Part shown: one piece after another, positions 52,371-59,758 of the stretch
Layout: each line of letters opens with the position of its first letter
How positions within the stretch are numbered: position 1 is the stretch's first letter
DNA from: CAVVYW01 sp963752605
Lineage (GTDB): Bacteria > Actinomycetota > Thermoleophilia > Solirubrobacterales > 70-9
Direction of reading: 5' to 3'
NCBI GenBank assembly: GCA_963752605.1
Contig: CAVVYW010000006.1
Span: 62,001-126,000, forward strand
Length of the DNA stretch: 64,000 nucleotides
Program-made: the position numbers and the translations under genes
Notes under the pieces: model-generated
Database searches by the model: none
Told to the model about the DNA's origin: nothing
The model's input: the letters and a program-made list of their open reading frames with translations, nothing else

Positions 52371-54542
52371 ATGACCAACCGGCTCAAATCCATCGGCGGG
52401 CGGTTAGCCGAATTGCCGGGCGGCCGACGCACAAAGTTCGCCGTGATCGGCGTCTGGCTGGTGGTCCTGTTCGCAATCGGCCCGCTGGCGGGCAAGTTCG
52501 AGGATGCGCAGGAGAACGACCCGGCCGACTACCTCCCCGCCAACGCCGAGTCGGTGGAGGCGCTCGAGCAGCTAGACGGCTTCCCCTCGGACGACGAGGC
52601 CGAGGCGATCACGGTGTTCCATCGCGATGGCGGCCTGTCCGCCGAGGACCGGCTCGCGATCGCGCAGACGCGCACCGCGATCAACGAGCGAGTGGCTCCC
52701 GCGATCAACGACCAGCGCGCCAACACCGTCGCCGTGACCGGCCCGCCGGTGATCTCGGAAGACGGGGCCACAGCGCTCCTGACCACGCCGATCACGGTTC
52801 CCGAGGAAGCCAGCGGCGACGCTGAGGACCTGCTCACCGACACGCCCGAGGAGATCAAGGCCGAGCTCGACTCGCTGCCGAGCGGGTTGGAGGCGAAGGT
52901 GACCGGCCCGGCCGGCTTCGCCTCGGACGCGGTCGAGGTCTTCAACGACATCAACGGCACCCTGCTGTTCGCGACCGCCGGGCTGGTGCTGCTGCTGCTG
53001 ATCATCATCTACCGCAGCCCGATCTTCTGGACGATCCCGTTCTTCTCGGTGCTGCTCGCCGAGGTGACCACGCGCGGCTTCGGCTACCTGCTGGCCGAGG
53101 CGGGGGTCACCGTCACCGGCCAGTCCGGCGGCATCCTTCCCGTGCTGGTCTTCGGAGCAGGGACCGACTACGCGCTGCTGATGGTCTCGCGCTATCGCGA
53201 GGAGCTGCGGCGGCACGAGGACAAGCACGACGCGATCCGGGTGGCGCTGCAACGGACGAGCCCGGTCATCCTCGCCTCCGGCGGGACGGTGATGGCGGCG
53301 CTTTTGACTTTGTCGCTGGCCGAGGTCAGCTCGACAGCCGGCCTGGGGCCGATCGGAGCGATGGGCATCGCGATGGCGATGCTCTCGATGCTGACATTCC
53401 TTCCCGCCCTGCTGACGGTGTTCGGGCGCCGCGCGTTCTGGCCCTTCATCCCACGTGTCGGGACGCACGGTGCCGACGTCACCCACGGCACCTGGCGCCG
53501 GATCGCCGACTGGGTCGCGCGGGCCCCCCGGCGGGTCTGGGTCGGGACGACCGCCCTGCTCCTGGTGATGATCGCCGGGCTCGCCTTTCTCAACAGCGAC
53601 CTGACGACGGGCAACATGTTCCGGGACGACGTCGACTCGGTTCAGGGGCAGGAGCTGCTCGAAGCGGGATTCCCCGCCGGGACCAACGCCCCGACCGATG
53701 TCCTGGTCACCGATCCCTCCAAGGTGGATGCCGTTCGCATGGCCGTGGCTGAGGCACCCGGAATCAACGTGGTCTCGCCTCAGGTGGAGCGCGGTCCCGG
53801 CGGGGTAAAGCTCGAGGCCACCCTCGAGGAGGATCCCTACAGCACGGCCGGATTCGACCTGATCCCGGGCATCCGCGACGCGGCGGGCCAAGGGGCCGGC
53901 GACGACGTGCTGGTCGGCGGTCCAACGGCGGAGGAGTACGACCTGCGGCAGTCCGCGGCACGCGACAACCGCCTGATCGTGCCGATCGCGCTGGTGGTCG
54001 TCTTCCTGATCCTCGCCGCGCTGCTGCGGGCGATCACGGCGCCACTGGTGCTGATCGCGACGGTGATCGTCTCCTACTTCGCGGCCCTCGGAGTCGGGGC
54101 GTTCTTCTTCGAGAACGTCTTCGACTTCGCCGGTATGGGTCCCGATCTGCCGCTGTTCGCGTTCATCTTCCTGGTGGCGCTGGGAATCGACTACAACATC
54201 TTCCTGATGGCGCGCGTGCGCGAGGAGACCCTCACGCACGGCACGCGCGACGGGATGATCCGGGGCCTGGCCGTAACCGGGGCGGTGATCACCTCGGCGG
54301 GCCTGGTCCTGGCCGGCACCTTCTCCACCCTGGCGGTGCTGCCCCTGGTCTCTCTGACCGAGATTGGCTTCGTGATCGCCGTCGGCGTCCTGATCGACAC
54401 CTTCCTGGTGCGGTCTCTGCTGGTGCCGGCCCTGGTGCTCGAGATCGGCGATCCGGTCTGGTGGCCGTCCGGTCTCGCCCGCCGCGCTCAGCGAGGTGGG
54501 GACGAGCATGCCGCGGACGGGATCGCGGTCGAGACCGAGTGA
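52371..54542 (+). CDS. MMPL/RND-family transporter
   Basis: Inner-membrane protein of 723 residues, intact. Helix 1 KFAVIGVWLVVLFAIGPLAG, an outer loop of about 180 residues, then repeat-1 helices with LVFGAGTDYALLMVSRYREE. The second outer loop contains GQELLEAGFPAGTNAPTDVLV. Repeat 2 has FLVALGIDYNIFLMARVREE. The Asp-Tyr pairs in the helix-4-like segments are the proton relay. MMPL proteins move lipids or act as drug exporters, and the substrate is not visible. TACGGT ends 9 nt before the ATG. It overlaps the next gene by 4 nt (GTGA). Confidence 0.92.
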   Translation: MTNRLKSIGGRLAELPGGRRTKFAVIGVWLVVLFAIGPLAGKFEDAQENDPADYLPANAESVEALEQLDGFPSDDEAEAITVFHRDGGLSAEDRLAIAQTRTAINERVAPAINDQRANTVAVTGPPVISEDGATALLTTPITVPEEASGDAEDLLTDTPEEIKAELDSLPSGLEAKVTGPAGFASDAVEVFNDINGTLLFATAGLVLLLLIIIYRSPIFWTIPFFSVLLAEVTTRGFGYLLAEAGVTVTGQSGGILPVLVFGAGTDYALLMVSRYREELRRHEDKHDAIRVALQRTSPVILASGGTVMAALLTLSLAEVSSTAGLGPIGAMGIAMAMLSMLTFLPALLTVFGRRAFWPFIPRVGTHGADVTHGTWRRIADWVARAPRRVWVGTTALLLVMIAGLAFLNSDLTTGNMFRDDVDSVQGQELLEAGFPAGTNAPTDVLVTDPSKVDAVRMAVAEAPGINVVSPQVERGPGGVKLEATLEEDPYSTAGFDLIPGIRDAAGQGAGDDVLVGGPTAEEYDLRQSAARDNRLIVPIALVVVFLILAALLRAITAPLVLIATVIVSYFAALGVGAFFFENVFDFAGMGPDLPLFAFIFLVALGIDYNIFLMARVREETLTHGTRDGMIRGLAVTGAVITSAGLVLAGTFSTLAVLPLVSLTEIGFVIAVGVLIDTFLVRSLLVPALVLEIGDPVWWPSGLARRAQRGGDEHAADGIAVETE

Positions 54543-55033
54543 CCTTGGGGGTCACGAGCTACGAGTTCTCGCTGTTCATCCACATCACCGCAGCGATCAT
54601 CGGGCTGGGCGTCACCTTCGCCGAGGGGCTGATCTATCCGGTGGCGATGAGGCTGGACCCGCGGCACCTGCCGCTCAAGCATCGCCTGCAGCTCGTCATC
54701 AACGTCGTGCTGGTATTCCCCGCGCTGATCGTGGTGACGGCCACCGGCCTCTACCAGGTGTCCGAGCTGGACTACGAGCTGGGCGACCTCTGGCTGAGCG
54801 GGACGTTGACGATCGTGATCGTGCTCGCGCTCATGCTCGCCGCCTACTTCATCCCCGAGGACAGACGGCTGCAGCGGATGGTCGAGCGGGACATCGCGGC
54901 CGCCGGACGCGGCGAGGTCACCCTCTCCCCTGAGTACCGGCGCCGCGTGCACATTGAATCGGCCGCCGGGACGCTTGCGGACCTACTCGTGATCGCCGCC
55001 GTCTACCTGATGGTCGTCAAACCAGGCCTCTGA
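54539..55033 (+). CDS. DUF2269-like integral membrane protein
   Basis: Protein of 164 residues with four membrane helices: FSLFIHITAAIIGLGVTFAE, LVINVVLVFPALIVVTATG, LWLSGTLTIVIVLALMLAAY and LADLLVIAAVYLMVVK. Shape and the FIH start fit DUF2269. Unknown function. Its GTG overlaps the stop of the MMPL gene, so it is translationally coupled and may assist that transporter. Confidence 0.72.
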   Translation: MTLGVTSYEFSLFIHITAAIIGLGVTFAEGLIYPVAMRLDPRHLPLKHRLQLVINVVLVFPALIVVTATGLYQVSELDYELGDLWLSGTLTIVIVLALMLAAYFIPEDRRLQRMVERDIAAAGRGEVTLSPEYRRRVHIESAAGTLADLLVIAAVYLMVVKPGL

Positions 55034-55041
55034 TCCGGGCC

Positions 55042-55524
55042 TCACCCGCCTGCCAGGGCGATCGCGAACGCCGCCGAGGCGGCGATGCCCGCCGCGGCGC
55101 GGACGTGGTTGCCGCGGGTCCACTCGATCAGATAGCGCGCCCACAGCTCCGCTCCGTCGGGGCTGTCGGGGTCGGCCGCGGCCAGGGAATTGTTGCGCGG
55201 CACGTGGTACCCCATCGTCACCCCGACGGGGCCGGCGAGGTAGAGGGCCGCGCCCACCACCAGATAGACGCCGTAGGACTCCTCCAAGCTCGCGATCCCC
55301 CAGACGCCAAGGATCCCGCAGACCACCCCGGTCCCGAACAGAGCCGTCATGAACACGGGTGTCACGGCGAGCACGTTGATCGACTGCATCGCCCGGATCC
55401 CCTCAGGGGCCCGGAGCGCGGCGAGCGCCTGCATCACGAAGCTGGAGAACCCGAAAAGCGCCCCCGCGCTCAAGCCGCAACCCAACACCGCGGCCAGCGT
55501 GAGTGCGAACAGGAGCCCGTCCAT
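55042..55524 (-). CDS. DUF1772 (anthrone-oxygenase-like) membrane protein
   Basis: Protein of 160 residues with four membrane helices. GALFGFSSFVMQALAAL, IRAMQSINVLAVTPVFM, the PRNNSLAAADPDS loop, and WARYLIEWTRGNHVRAAAGI with the invariant W..W..NH(V/I)R end of the family. Anthrone oxygenase activity is known for some fungal relatives only; in bacteria the role is open. ATG 55524. Convergent with the DUF2269 gene. Confidence 0.82.
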   Translation of the reverse strand: MDGLLFALTLAAVLGCGLSAGALFGFSSFVMQALAALRAPEGIRAMQSINVLAVTPVFMTALFGTGVVCGILGVWGIASLEESYGVYLVVGAALYLAGPVGVTMGYHVPRNNSLAAADPDSPDGAELWARYLIEWTRGNHVRAAAGIAASAAFAIALAGG

Positions 55525-55624
55525 CTAGACGCCAGGATAGTCGCGGTCCGGTATCACGCGGCCTCCGAATACGCGGGACTGGTGCTCGCCGCGGTGGCGG
55601 TCGCGGTGAGGGGGTTAACCGAAC

Positions 55625-56269
55625 TCAGCCGGCGTGCAGGAAGGTGAGAACTGCGAGGACGCGGCGGTGATCCTCGGCGGTCGGGGTGAGGTTGAGCTTG
55701 CTGAAGATGCTCGTCACGTGCTTCTCGACCGCCCGCTCGGTGACCACCAGCTCCTCGGCGATCGCGTGGTTGGAGCGGCCCTCGGCGATCAGCGCCAATA
55801 CCTCCCGTTCACGATTGGTCAGCTCGCCGAGCGGATCGTCGCGGCGTCGGCCCAGCATCGTGGCGACCACCTCGGGATCGAGTGCCGATCCCCCGTCCCC
55901 GACGCGTCTCACCGCGTCGATGAAGCCGTCAATGTCCGCCACCCGGTCCTTCAGCAGGTAGCCGGTGCCGTCGGCGCCGTCAGCGACCAGGTCGAGCGCG
56001 TAGCTCTCCTCCACGTACTGGGAGAGGACCAGCACCCCGGTCCCCGGCAGCTTGCGGCGAATCTCGAGTGCGGCCTGCAACCCGTCATCGGTACCGGTCG
56101 GCGGCATGCGGATGTCCACCACGGCGAGGTCCGGCTTGTGTGCCGAGACCTTTCGCACCAGGTCCTCGGCGTCGCCGGCCTGACCGACGATTTCGAACCC
56201 CGCATCCTCGAGCAGGCGTACGACCCCCTCCCGAAGCAGGACCGAGTCGTCGGCTACGACGATTCGCAT
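55625..56269 (-). CDS. NarL/LuxR-type response regulator
   Basis: Protein of 214 residues. Receiver with Asp7-Asp8, phosphate acceptor Asp52 (AVVDIRMPP), Ser in VLVLSQYVE and Lys in YLLKDRVAD. The C-terminal LuxR helix-turn-helix LTNREREVLALIAEGRSNHAIAEEL ends with VEKHVTSIFSKLNL. It should be phosphorylated by the kinase gene directly upstream, with which it overlaps by 16 nt. Its target genes are unknown. Confidence 0.93.
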   Translation of the reverse strand: MRIVVADDSVLLREGVVRLLEDAGFEIVGQAGDAEDLVRKVSAHKPDLAVVDIRMPPTGTDDGLQAALEIRRKLPGTGVLVLSQYVEESYALDLVADGADGTGYLLKDRVADIDGFIDAVRRVGDGGSALDPEVVATMLGRRRDDPLGELTNREREVLALIAEGRSNHAIAEELVVTERAVEKHVTSIFSKLNLTPTAEDHRRVLAVLTFLHAG

Positions 56270-58032
56270 GGGATCCTCGCTCGGATCAAGGTCCCGGCAC
56301 CGGGCGGTGAGTAGATCTCCAACTGGCCGTCGAGCGCCGTGATGCGGTCGGTCAGGCCTCGCAGGCCCGTGCCGTTCGCCAGGTTGGCACCCCCGACCCC
56401 GTTGTCAGAGACCTCGACCGTCACCCACCCATTGGCGCGGGCAACGCCGATGCTGGCATGTGCCGCCCGCGAGTGCTTGGTCGCGTTGGCGAGCGCCTCG
56501 GAGACGACGAAGAACGCGGCGGATTCGACACCTTCGGGCAGCCGCTCCTCGGGGACCGACCGCAGATCGACCGCGAAAGGTGCGCGGGACGCCAGCGAGC
56601 TCACGGCCGCTTCGAGGCCGCGGTCGCTGAGGACGGCCGGGTGGATCCCGCGGGCCAGCTCGCGGAGCTCGCCGAGAGCACGCTCCAACTCGTCGCCGAC
56701 CGAACCGAGCATCTCGCCGGCTGCGGCAGGATCCGAGCGGAGCTTCGCCCTGGCCAGGCGGAGCTCGAGCGCCAGCGATACGAGCCGTTGCTGGGCCCCG
56801 TCGTGAAGGTTGCGCTCGAGCCTCCGACGTTCCTCGAAGCTCGCCTCGACGAGGCGCTCGCGCGACGCGCGCAGCTCCTCGAGCTTGGTGCGCAGCTCGA
56901 CCTCCAGCTCGTGCTTGTGCATGGCGATCCCCGCGGCGGTGGTGGCGGCCTCCACCAGTCCCGGGTCGTCGACGAGCTCCGCGTCGTAGAGCATGGCCGC
57001 TCCCTTGGACTCGCCGATCTCGATGGGCGCGAGCGCGCGGGGTGAACCTGGGCCGGGAACCTCCAGGGGCTTGCCTTCCGCCGTCCTGTAGACCTCGTCC
57101 GCCGACTGCCGGCAACCCAGCTCGAGCGACGGATCGCCGACGGCCTCGCGGATCGCCTCCTGAACCTCGTCCCAGTCGCGCGCCTGATCGATGCGGGTGG
57201 CGAGATGGCCGACGGCGCCCCCTCCCAGCATCCGGCCGCGAAGCAGGCCAAGGAGGAAGGCGTATGGCACGGCCGCGAAGGCGGCGGTGGCGACATTGAA
57301 GATGTCGTTGACGATGTGGACGCTGAACGCGAGGGCGAGGATGGTGAGGTCGAGCAGGACGGTGGTCGCGACGCCCGCGAAGAGCATCGGGGTGAAGGCC
57401 CTCCGCCGCCAGCCCTGAGAGTTGCGCCAGGTGACGAATAGGCGCACCAGCACATAGGCGAGCAGCCCCGCGGCCAGCAGGTCGGCCGTCTTGATGACGA
57501 CGTCGGCGACCGTCGGGTCGTGGACGACCTGGAGGACGTTCTCCGCGCACACGGCGCAGGCGAACTCCACCGACAGGTCGGCGACGAGGTATACGGCCAG
57601 GTTCCCGACGAAGAAGATGGCGTACCCCGCGATCGCGGCAAGACGCGCCGCTCGGCTCGTCAGCCGGCCCGATGGGAACGCGAGCAGGAGATGGACGGTG
57701 GTCGCGTGGTAGAGGGCCCCGAACACGCCCGCGAGGGTGCCCACGGTCGCATCGGTGGAGTAGCTGAGGTCGGAGACGAACCAGAGGAACCCGGTCGCCG
57801 TCATCAGGGGGCCGGTCAGGTTGGAGGGGCGTCGCCACCAGGCGTAGACGCCGACGCCGACGAAGCTCCAGCCGACGAACAGGTTGAGGAAGCCGGTGAA
57901 CGTCGATGGGTCGACGATGCTGTCGGCCAGCACCAGCCCGAAGACGGCGCCGGCGAGGGCAAGAGCGACATAGGCGGGCGCAGGGAGGTTCAGCGTCACC
58001 GACCGCACTGCTCTTGTTGCTGAACTCGTCAC
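56254..58032 (-). CDS. membrane sensor histidine kinase, NarL/DesK-type
   Basis: Protein of 592 residues. About eight membrane helices in the first 270 residues (AYVALALAGAVFGLVLADSI onward), a GAF-like linker, a coiled coil, then the HisKA_3 box EERRRLERNLHDGAQQRLVS with the phospho-His, and an ATPase domain with ALANATKHSRA (N-box), VEVSDNGVGGAN (G1) and GTGLRGLTDRI (G2). The membrane part may sense the membrane itself, since no outer domain is obvious. GTG start 58032 begins TSSATRAVRSV; an upstream extension is Ser/Arg-rich noise. It follows a receiver gene by 37 nt. Confidence 0.9.
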   Translation of the reverse strand: MTSSATRAVRSVTLNLPAPAYVALALAGAVFGLVLADSIVDPSTFTGFLNLFVGWSFVGVGVYAWWRRPSNLTGPLMTATGFLWFVSDLSYSTDATVGTLAGVFGALYHATTVHLLLAFPSGRLTSRAARLAAIAGYAIFFVGNLAVYLVADLSVEFACAVCAENVLQVVHDPTVADVVIKTADLLAAGLLAYVLVRLFVTWRNSQGWRRRAFTPMLFAGVATTVLLDLTILALAFSVHIVNDIFNVATAAFAAVPYAFLLGLLRGRMLGGGAVGHLATRIDQARDWDEVQEAIREAVGDPSLELGCRQSADEVYRTAEGKPLEVPGPGSPRALAPIEIGESKGAAMLYDAELVDDPGLVEAATTAAGIAMHKHELEVELRTKLEELRASRERLVEASFEERRRLERNLHDGAQQRLVSLALELRLARAKLRSDPAAAGEMLGSVGDELERALGELRELARGIHPAVLSDRGLEAAVSSLASRAPFAVDLRSVPEERLPEGVESAAFFVVSEALANATKHSRAAHASIGVARANGWVTVEVSDNGVGGANLANGTGLRGLTDRITALDGQLEIYSPPGAGTLIRARIPCESS

Positions 58033-58069
58033 GCGGGCACCCCCACTCCGCTTGCTTGATTGTTGCGCA

Positions 58070-58420
58070 TCAGAGAAGCGCCTCGAGCGCCTCCCTCGAC
58101 AGCTCGCTCTTGGGCACGAATCCGCGGGCACCGCTGTCGCGAATCAGCGGCTCGAACTCCATTCGCCCGTGGCTGGAGATGAGGATCACGGCGGGGGAAT
58201 CGTCAAGGCTCCTCAGCCGGGCGGCCACCTCGAGCCCGTCGATGTCCGGCAGGTAGATGTCCACGAGCACGAGCTGCGGCCTCAGCTCGCGCACCCTCCG
58301 TAGGGCGGATTCCCCATCGGCTGCCTCCCCGATCACCTCATAGCCCTCGGCTTCGAGCAGCCTCCGCGCGGAGTCGCGGAAGCCGGCGTGATCGTCGACG
58401 ACAAGGACCGTGGTGGCCAT
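58070..58420 (-). CDS. single-domain receiver protein
   Basis: Protein of 116 residues and only a receiver: Asp9-Asp10, acceptor Asp54 (LVLVDIYLPDIDG), Ser in ILISSHGR and Lys in FVPKSEL. It has no output domain, so it may pass or drain phosphate for the kinase encoded 37 nt downstream. ATG 58420 with AAGGGG before it. A phosphorelay of receiver, kinase and NarL regulator is the simplest reading. Confidence 0.9.
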   Translation of the reverse strand: MATTVLVVDDHAGFRDSARRLLEAEGYEVIGEAADGESALRRVRELRPQLVLVDIYLPDIDGLEVAARLRSLDDSPAVILISSHGRMEFEPLIRDSGARGFVPKSELSREALEALL

Positions 58421-58528
58421 CCCCTTCAGTCTGCCCCGAGACGGGCGTGGGGAAAATACGGCTACCCGCACCGTGATTCACGGGTAAGCCGCATTGCCGC
58501 CGCTGGGGTCCAGTCGCACACTGGTCCC

Positions 58529-58837
58529 ATGCGCGAGCCACCGATGAGTTCCCCCCCGGTCGACGGTCAAGAGGGCATGGACCTCGACGGGGTCACCGTG
58601 CGCTTCTCCGCTCCGCTCGACCGAGAGGCCATCACCCGGCTCGCACAGCTCGACTCGACGCCAGCCCCGGCCGGACCATCACTGGTGGCGGAGGTGGGCG
58701 GGGAGCTCGTGGCGGCGCTGCCGCTCGACGGCGGTCGGCCGATCGCGGATCCCTTCCGCCGCACCGAAGAGATCGTCCGCCTGCTCACGGTGCGAGCGGC
58801 GCAGCTGAGGGGCGCCGGGCCGAGGGGGTCGCGATGA
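58529..58837 (+). CDS. hypothetical protein, about 100 residues
   Basis: Unknown family. The core reads GVTVRFSAPLDREAITRLAQL, then LVAEVGGELVAALPLDGGRPIADPF and EEIVRLLTVRAAQLRG. I recall similar small proteins in Thermoleophilia genomes but no function. The strand-turn-strand VAEVGGELVAALPL resembles one piece of an acetyltransferase (GNAT) fold, and the protein is too short for the full fold. The start is ATG 58529 or 58544. Overlaps the next gene by 4 nt (ATGA). Confidence 0.6.
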   Translation: MREPPMSSPPVDGQEGMDLDGVTVRFSAPLDREAITRLAQLDSTPAPAGPSLVAEVGGELVAALPLDGGRPIADPFRRTEEIVRLLTVRAAQLRGAGPRGSR

Positions 58838-59037
58838 CCGCGACCGAGCTTCGCTTTCAGCTCGTGCAGCTCGAGGCGGAGCGCTCACTCGCGTTGATCT
58901 CCGGCCTGGCCGAGGTCGAGAGCTACATGGCTGACCTCCATGAGGAGCTCGAGCTCTGCCGCGAGCTGTACGTCGGATCGGCGGTGACCGAGATCGCGAC
59001 CCTGCGCGCCGAGCTCTTCGGACCCCAGCGCGGCTAG
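58834..59037 (+). CDS. hypothetical helical protein, 67 residues
   Basis: Unknown family. Almost entirely helical with heptad-like Leu: FQLVQLEAERSLALISGLAEV, then ADLHEELELCRELYVG. One Cys. Its ATG overlaps the stop of the preceding gene, so the pair is co-translated and may form a complex. The F420-type gene follows 37 nt later with its own ribosome site. Confidence 0.62.
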   Translation: MTATELRFQLVQLEAERSLALISGLAEVESYMADLHEELELCRELYVGSAVTEIATLRAELFGPQRG

Positions 59038-59074
59038 TGGTCAGAGAAATCACTGACAAACGAGGAGGACCACG

Positions 59075-59485
59075 ATGAGCGTATTCACAGAGGGCGAGCT
59101 GCAGTATCTCGACGCGGTCCAGTTCCCCGAAGGCACCGGCTCCCGCCTCGCCAGGCTCGCCACGGTCGGCGAGGACGGGACCCCGCACGTCGTCCCCGTC
59201 GGCTTCCGATACGACGAGGAGTCCGACTCGATCGTCGTCCGGGGACACGATCTGAAGCGCACCAAGAAGTACCGGGACGTGGCGCGGGCGGGCAGGGCCG
59301 CGATCGTCGTGGACGACCTCGCCAGCGTCGACCCATGGATGCCACGCGGCATCGAGGTGCGCGGGCGCGCCGAGGCGGTCGACGGCGACCAGCCGCTGAT
59401 CCGCATCCACCCGGAGCGGATCGTGCCATGGGGCATCGAGGACGGTGGAGCCGCACGAAGCGTCAGCCCGTCACGAGGGGCGTAG
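59075..59485 (+). CDS. PPOX-class F420-dependent oxidoreductase family protein
   Basis: Protein of 136 residues with a split barrel: ARLATVGEDGTPHVVPVGFRYD, then KRTKKYRDVARAGRAAIVVD and RGIEVRGRAEAVDG. Layout and length fit the F420-binding PPOX group of actinobacteria; the reduced substrate is unknown. ATG 59075 with CGAGGAGGA 6 nt upstream. Paralogous at fold level to the gene at 35.7 kb. Confidence 0.85.
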   Translation: MSVFTEGELQYLDAVQFPEGTGSRLARLATVGEDGTPHVVPVGFRYDEESDSIVVRGHDLKRTKKYRDVARAGRAAIVVDDLASVDPWMPRGIEVRGRAEAVDGDQPLIRIHPERIVPWGIEDGGAARSVSPSRGA

Positions 59486-59533
59486 TCGAGCGGTGCGGAT
59501 ATCCGAACATCGATTGACGAGGAAACCCCATTT

Positions 59534-59563
59534 CTCCTGGAGGGGGTCTCCTCCACCCTGGAG
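59534..59563 (+). other. stem-loop in the gap after the F420 gene
   Basis: TGGAGG (59538-59543) and CCTCCA (59550-59555) form a 6-bp stem with a 6-nt loop, and outer CTCC/GGAG (59534-59537, 59560-59563) can extend it around a bulge. No T-run follows. The 149-bp gap is less GC-rich than its surroundings and probably holds the promoter of the microprotein-MMPL unit. Confidence 0.35.
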
Positions 59564-59634
59564 CGCGCAATGACGACGGCAGATCAGACCCATCCACGTC
59601 CCTCGCAATTCGTAATGGCGTCACACATGGACCG

Positions 59635-59757
59635 ATGAATTCAGGGCAGTCTCAGGGTCATTCCCTATTGAAGGCGCTGGTCATGTCGATCATCGTGTCG
59701 ATCTTCGTGTCGCTCATTCGTCTTACTTCCAAAGAGGCCCAAGGAGAACTGAACTGA
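59635..59757 (+). CDS. 40-residue single-helix membrane microprotein upstream of MMPL
   Basis: ATG 59635 starts MNSGQSQGHS, then a hydrophobic helix LLKALVMSIIVSIFVSLIRL and a polar end SKEAQGELN. The stop TGA is one base before the ATG of the MMPL transporter, and the AAGGAG that serves the MMPL start lies inside its last codons. So translation of the two could be coupled. There is no strong ribosome site for the microprotein itself. A role as a small transporter subunit or as a leader peptide is possible; neither is shown. Confidence 0.45.
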   Translation: MNSGQSQGHSLLKALVMSIIVSIFVSLIRLTSKEAQGELN

Positions 59758-59758
59758 A

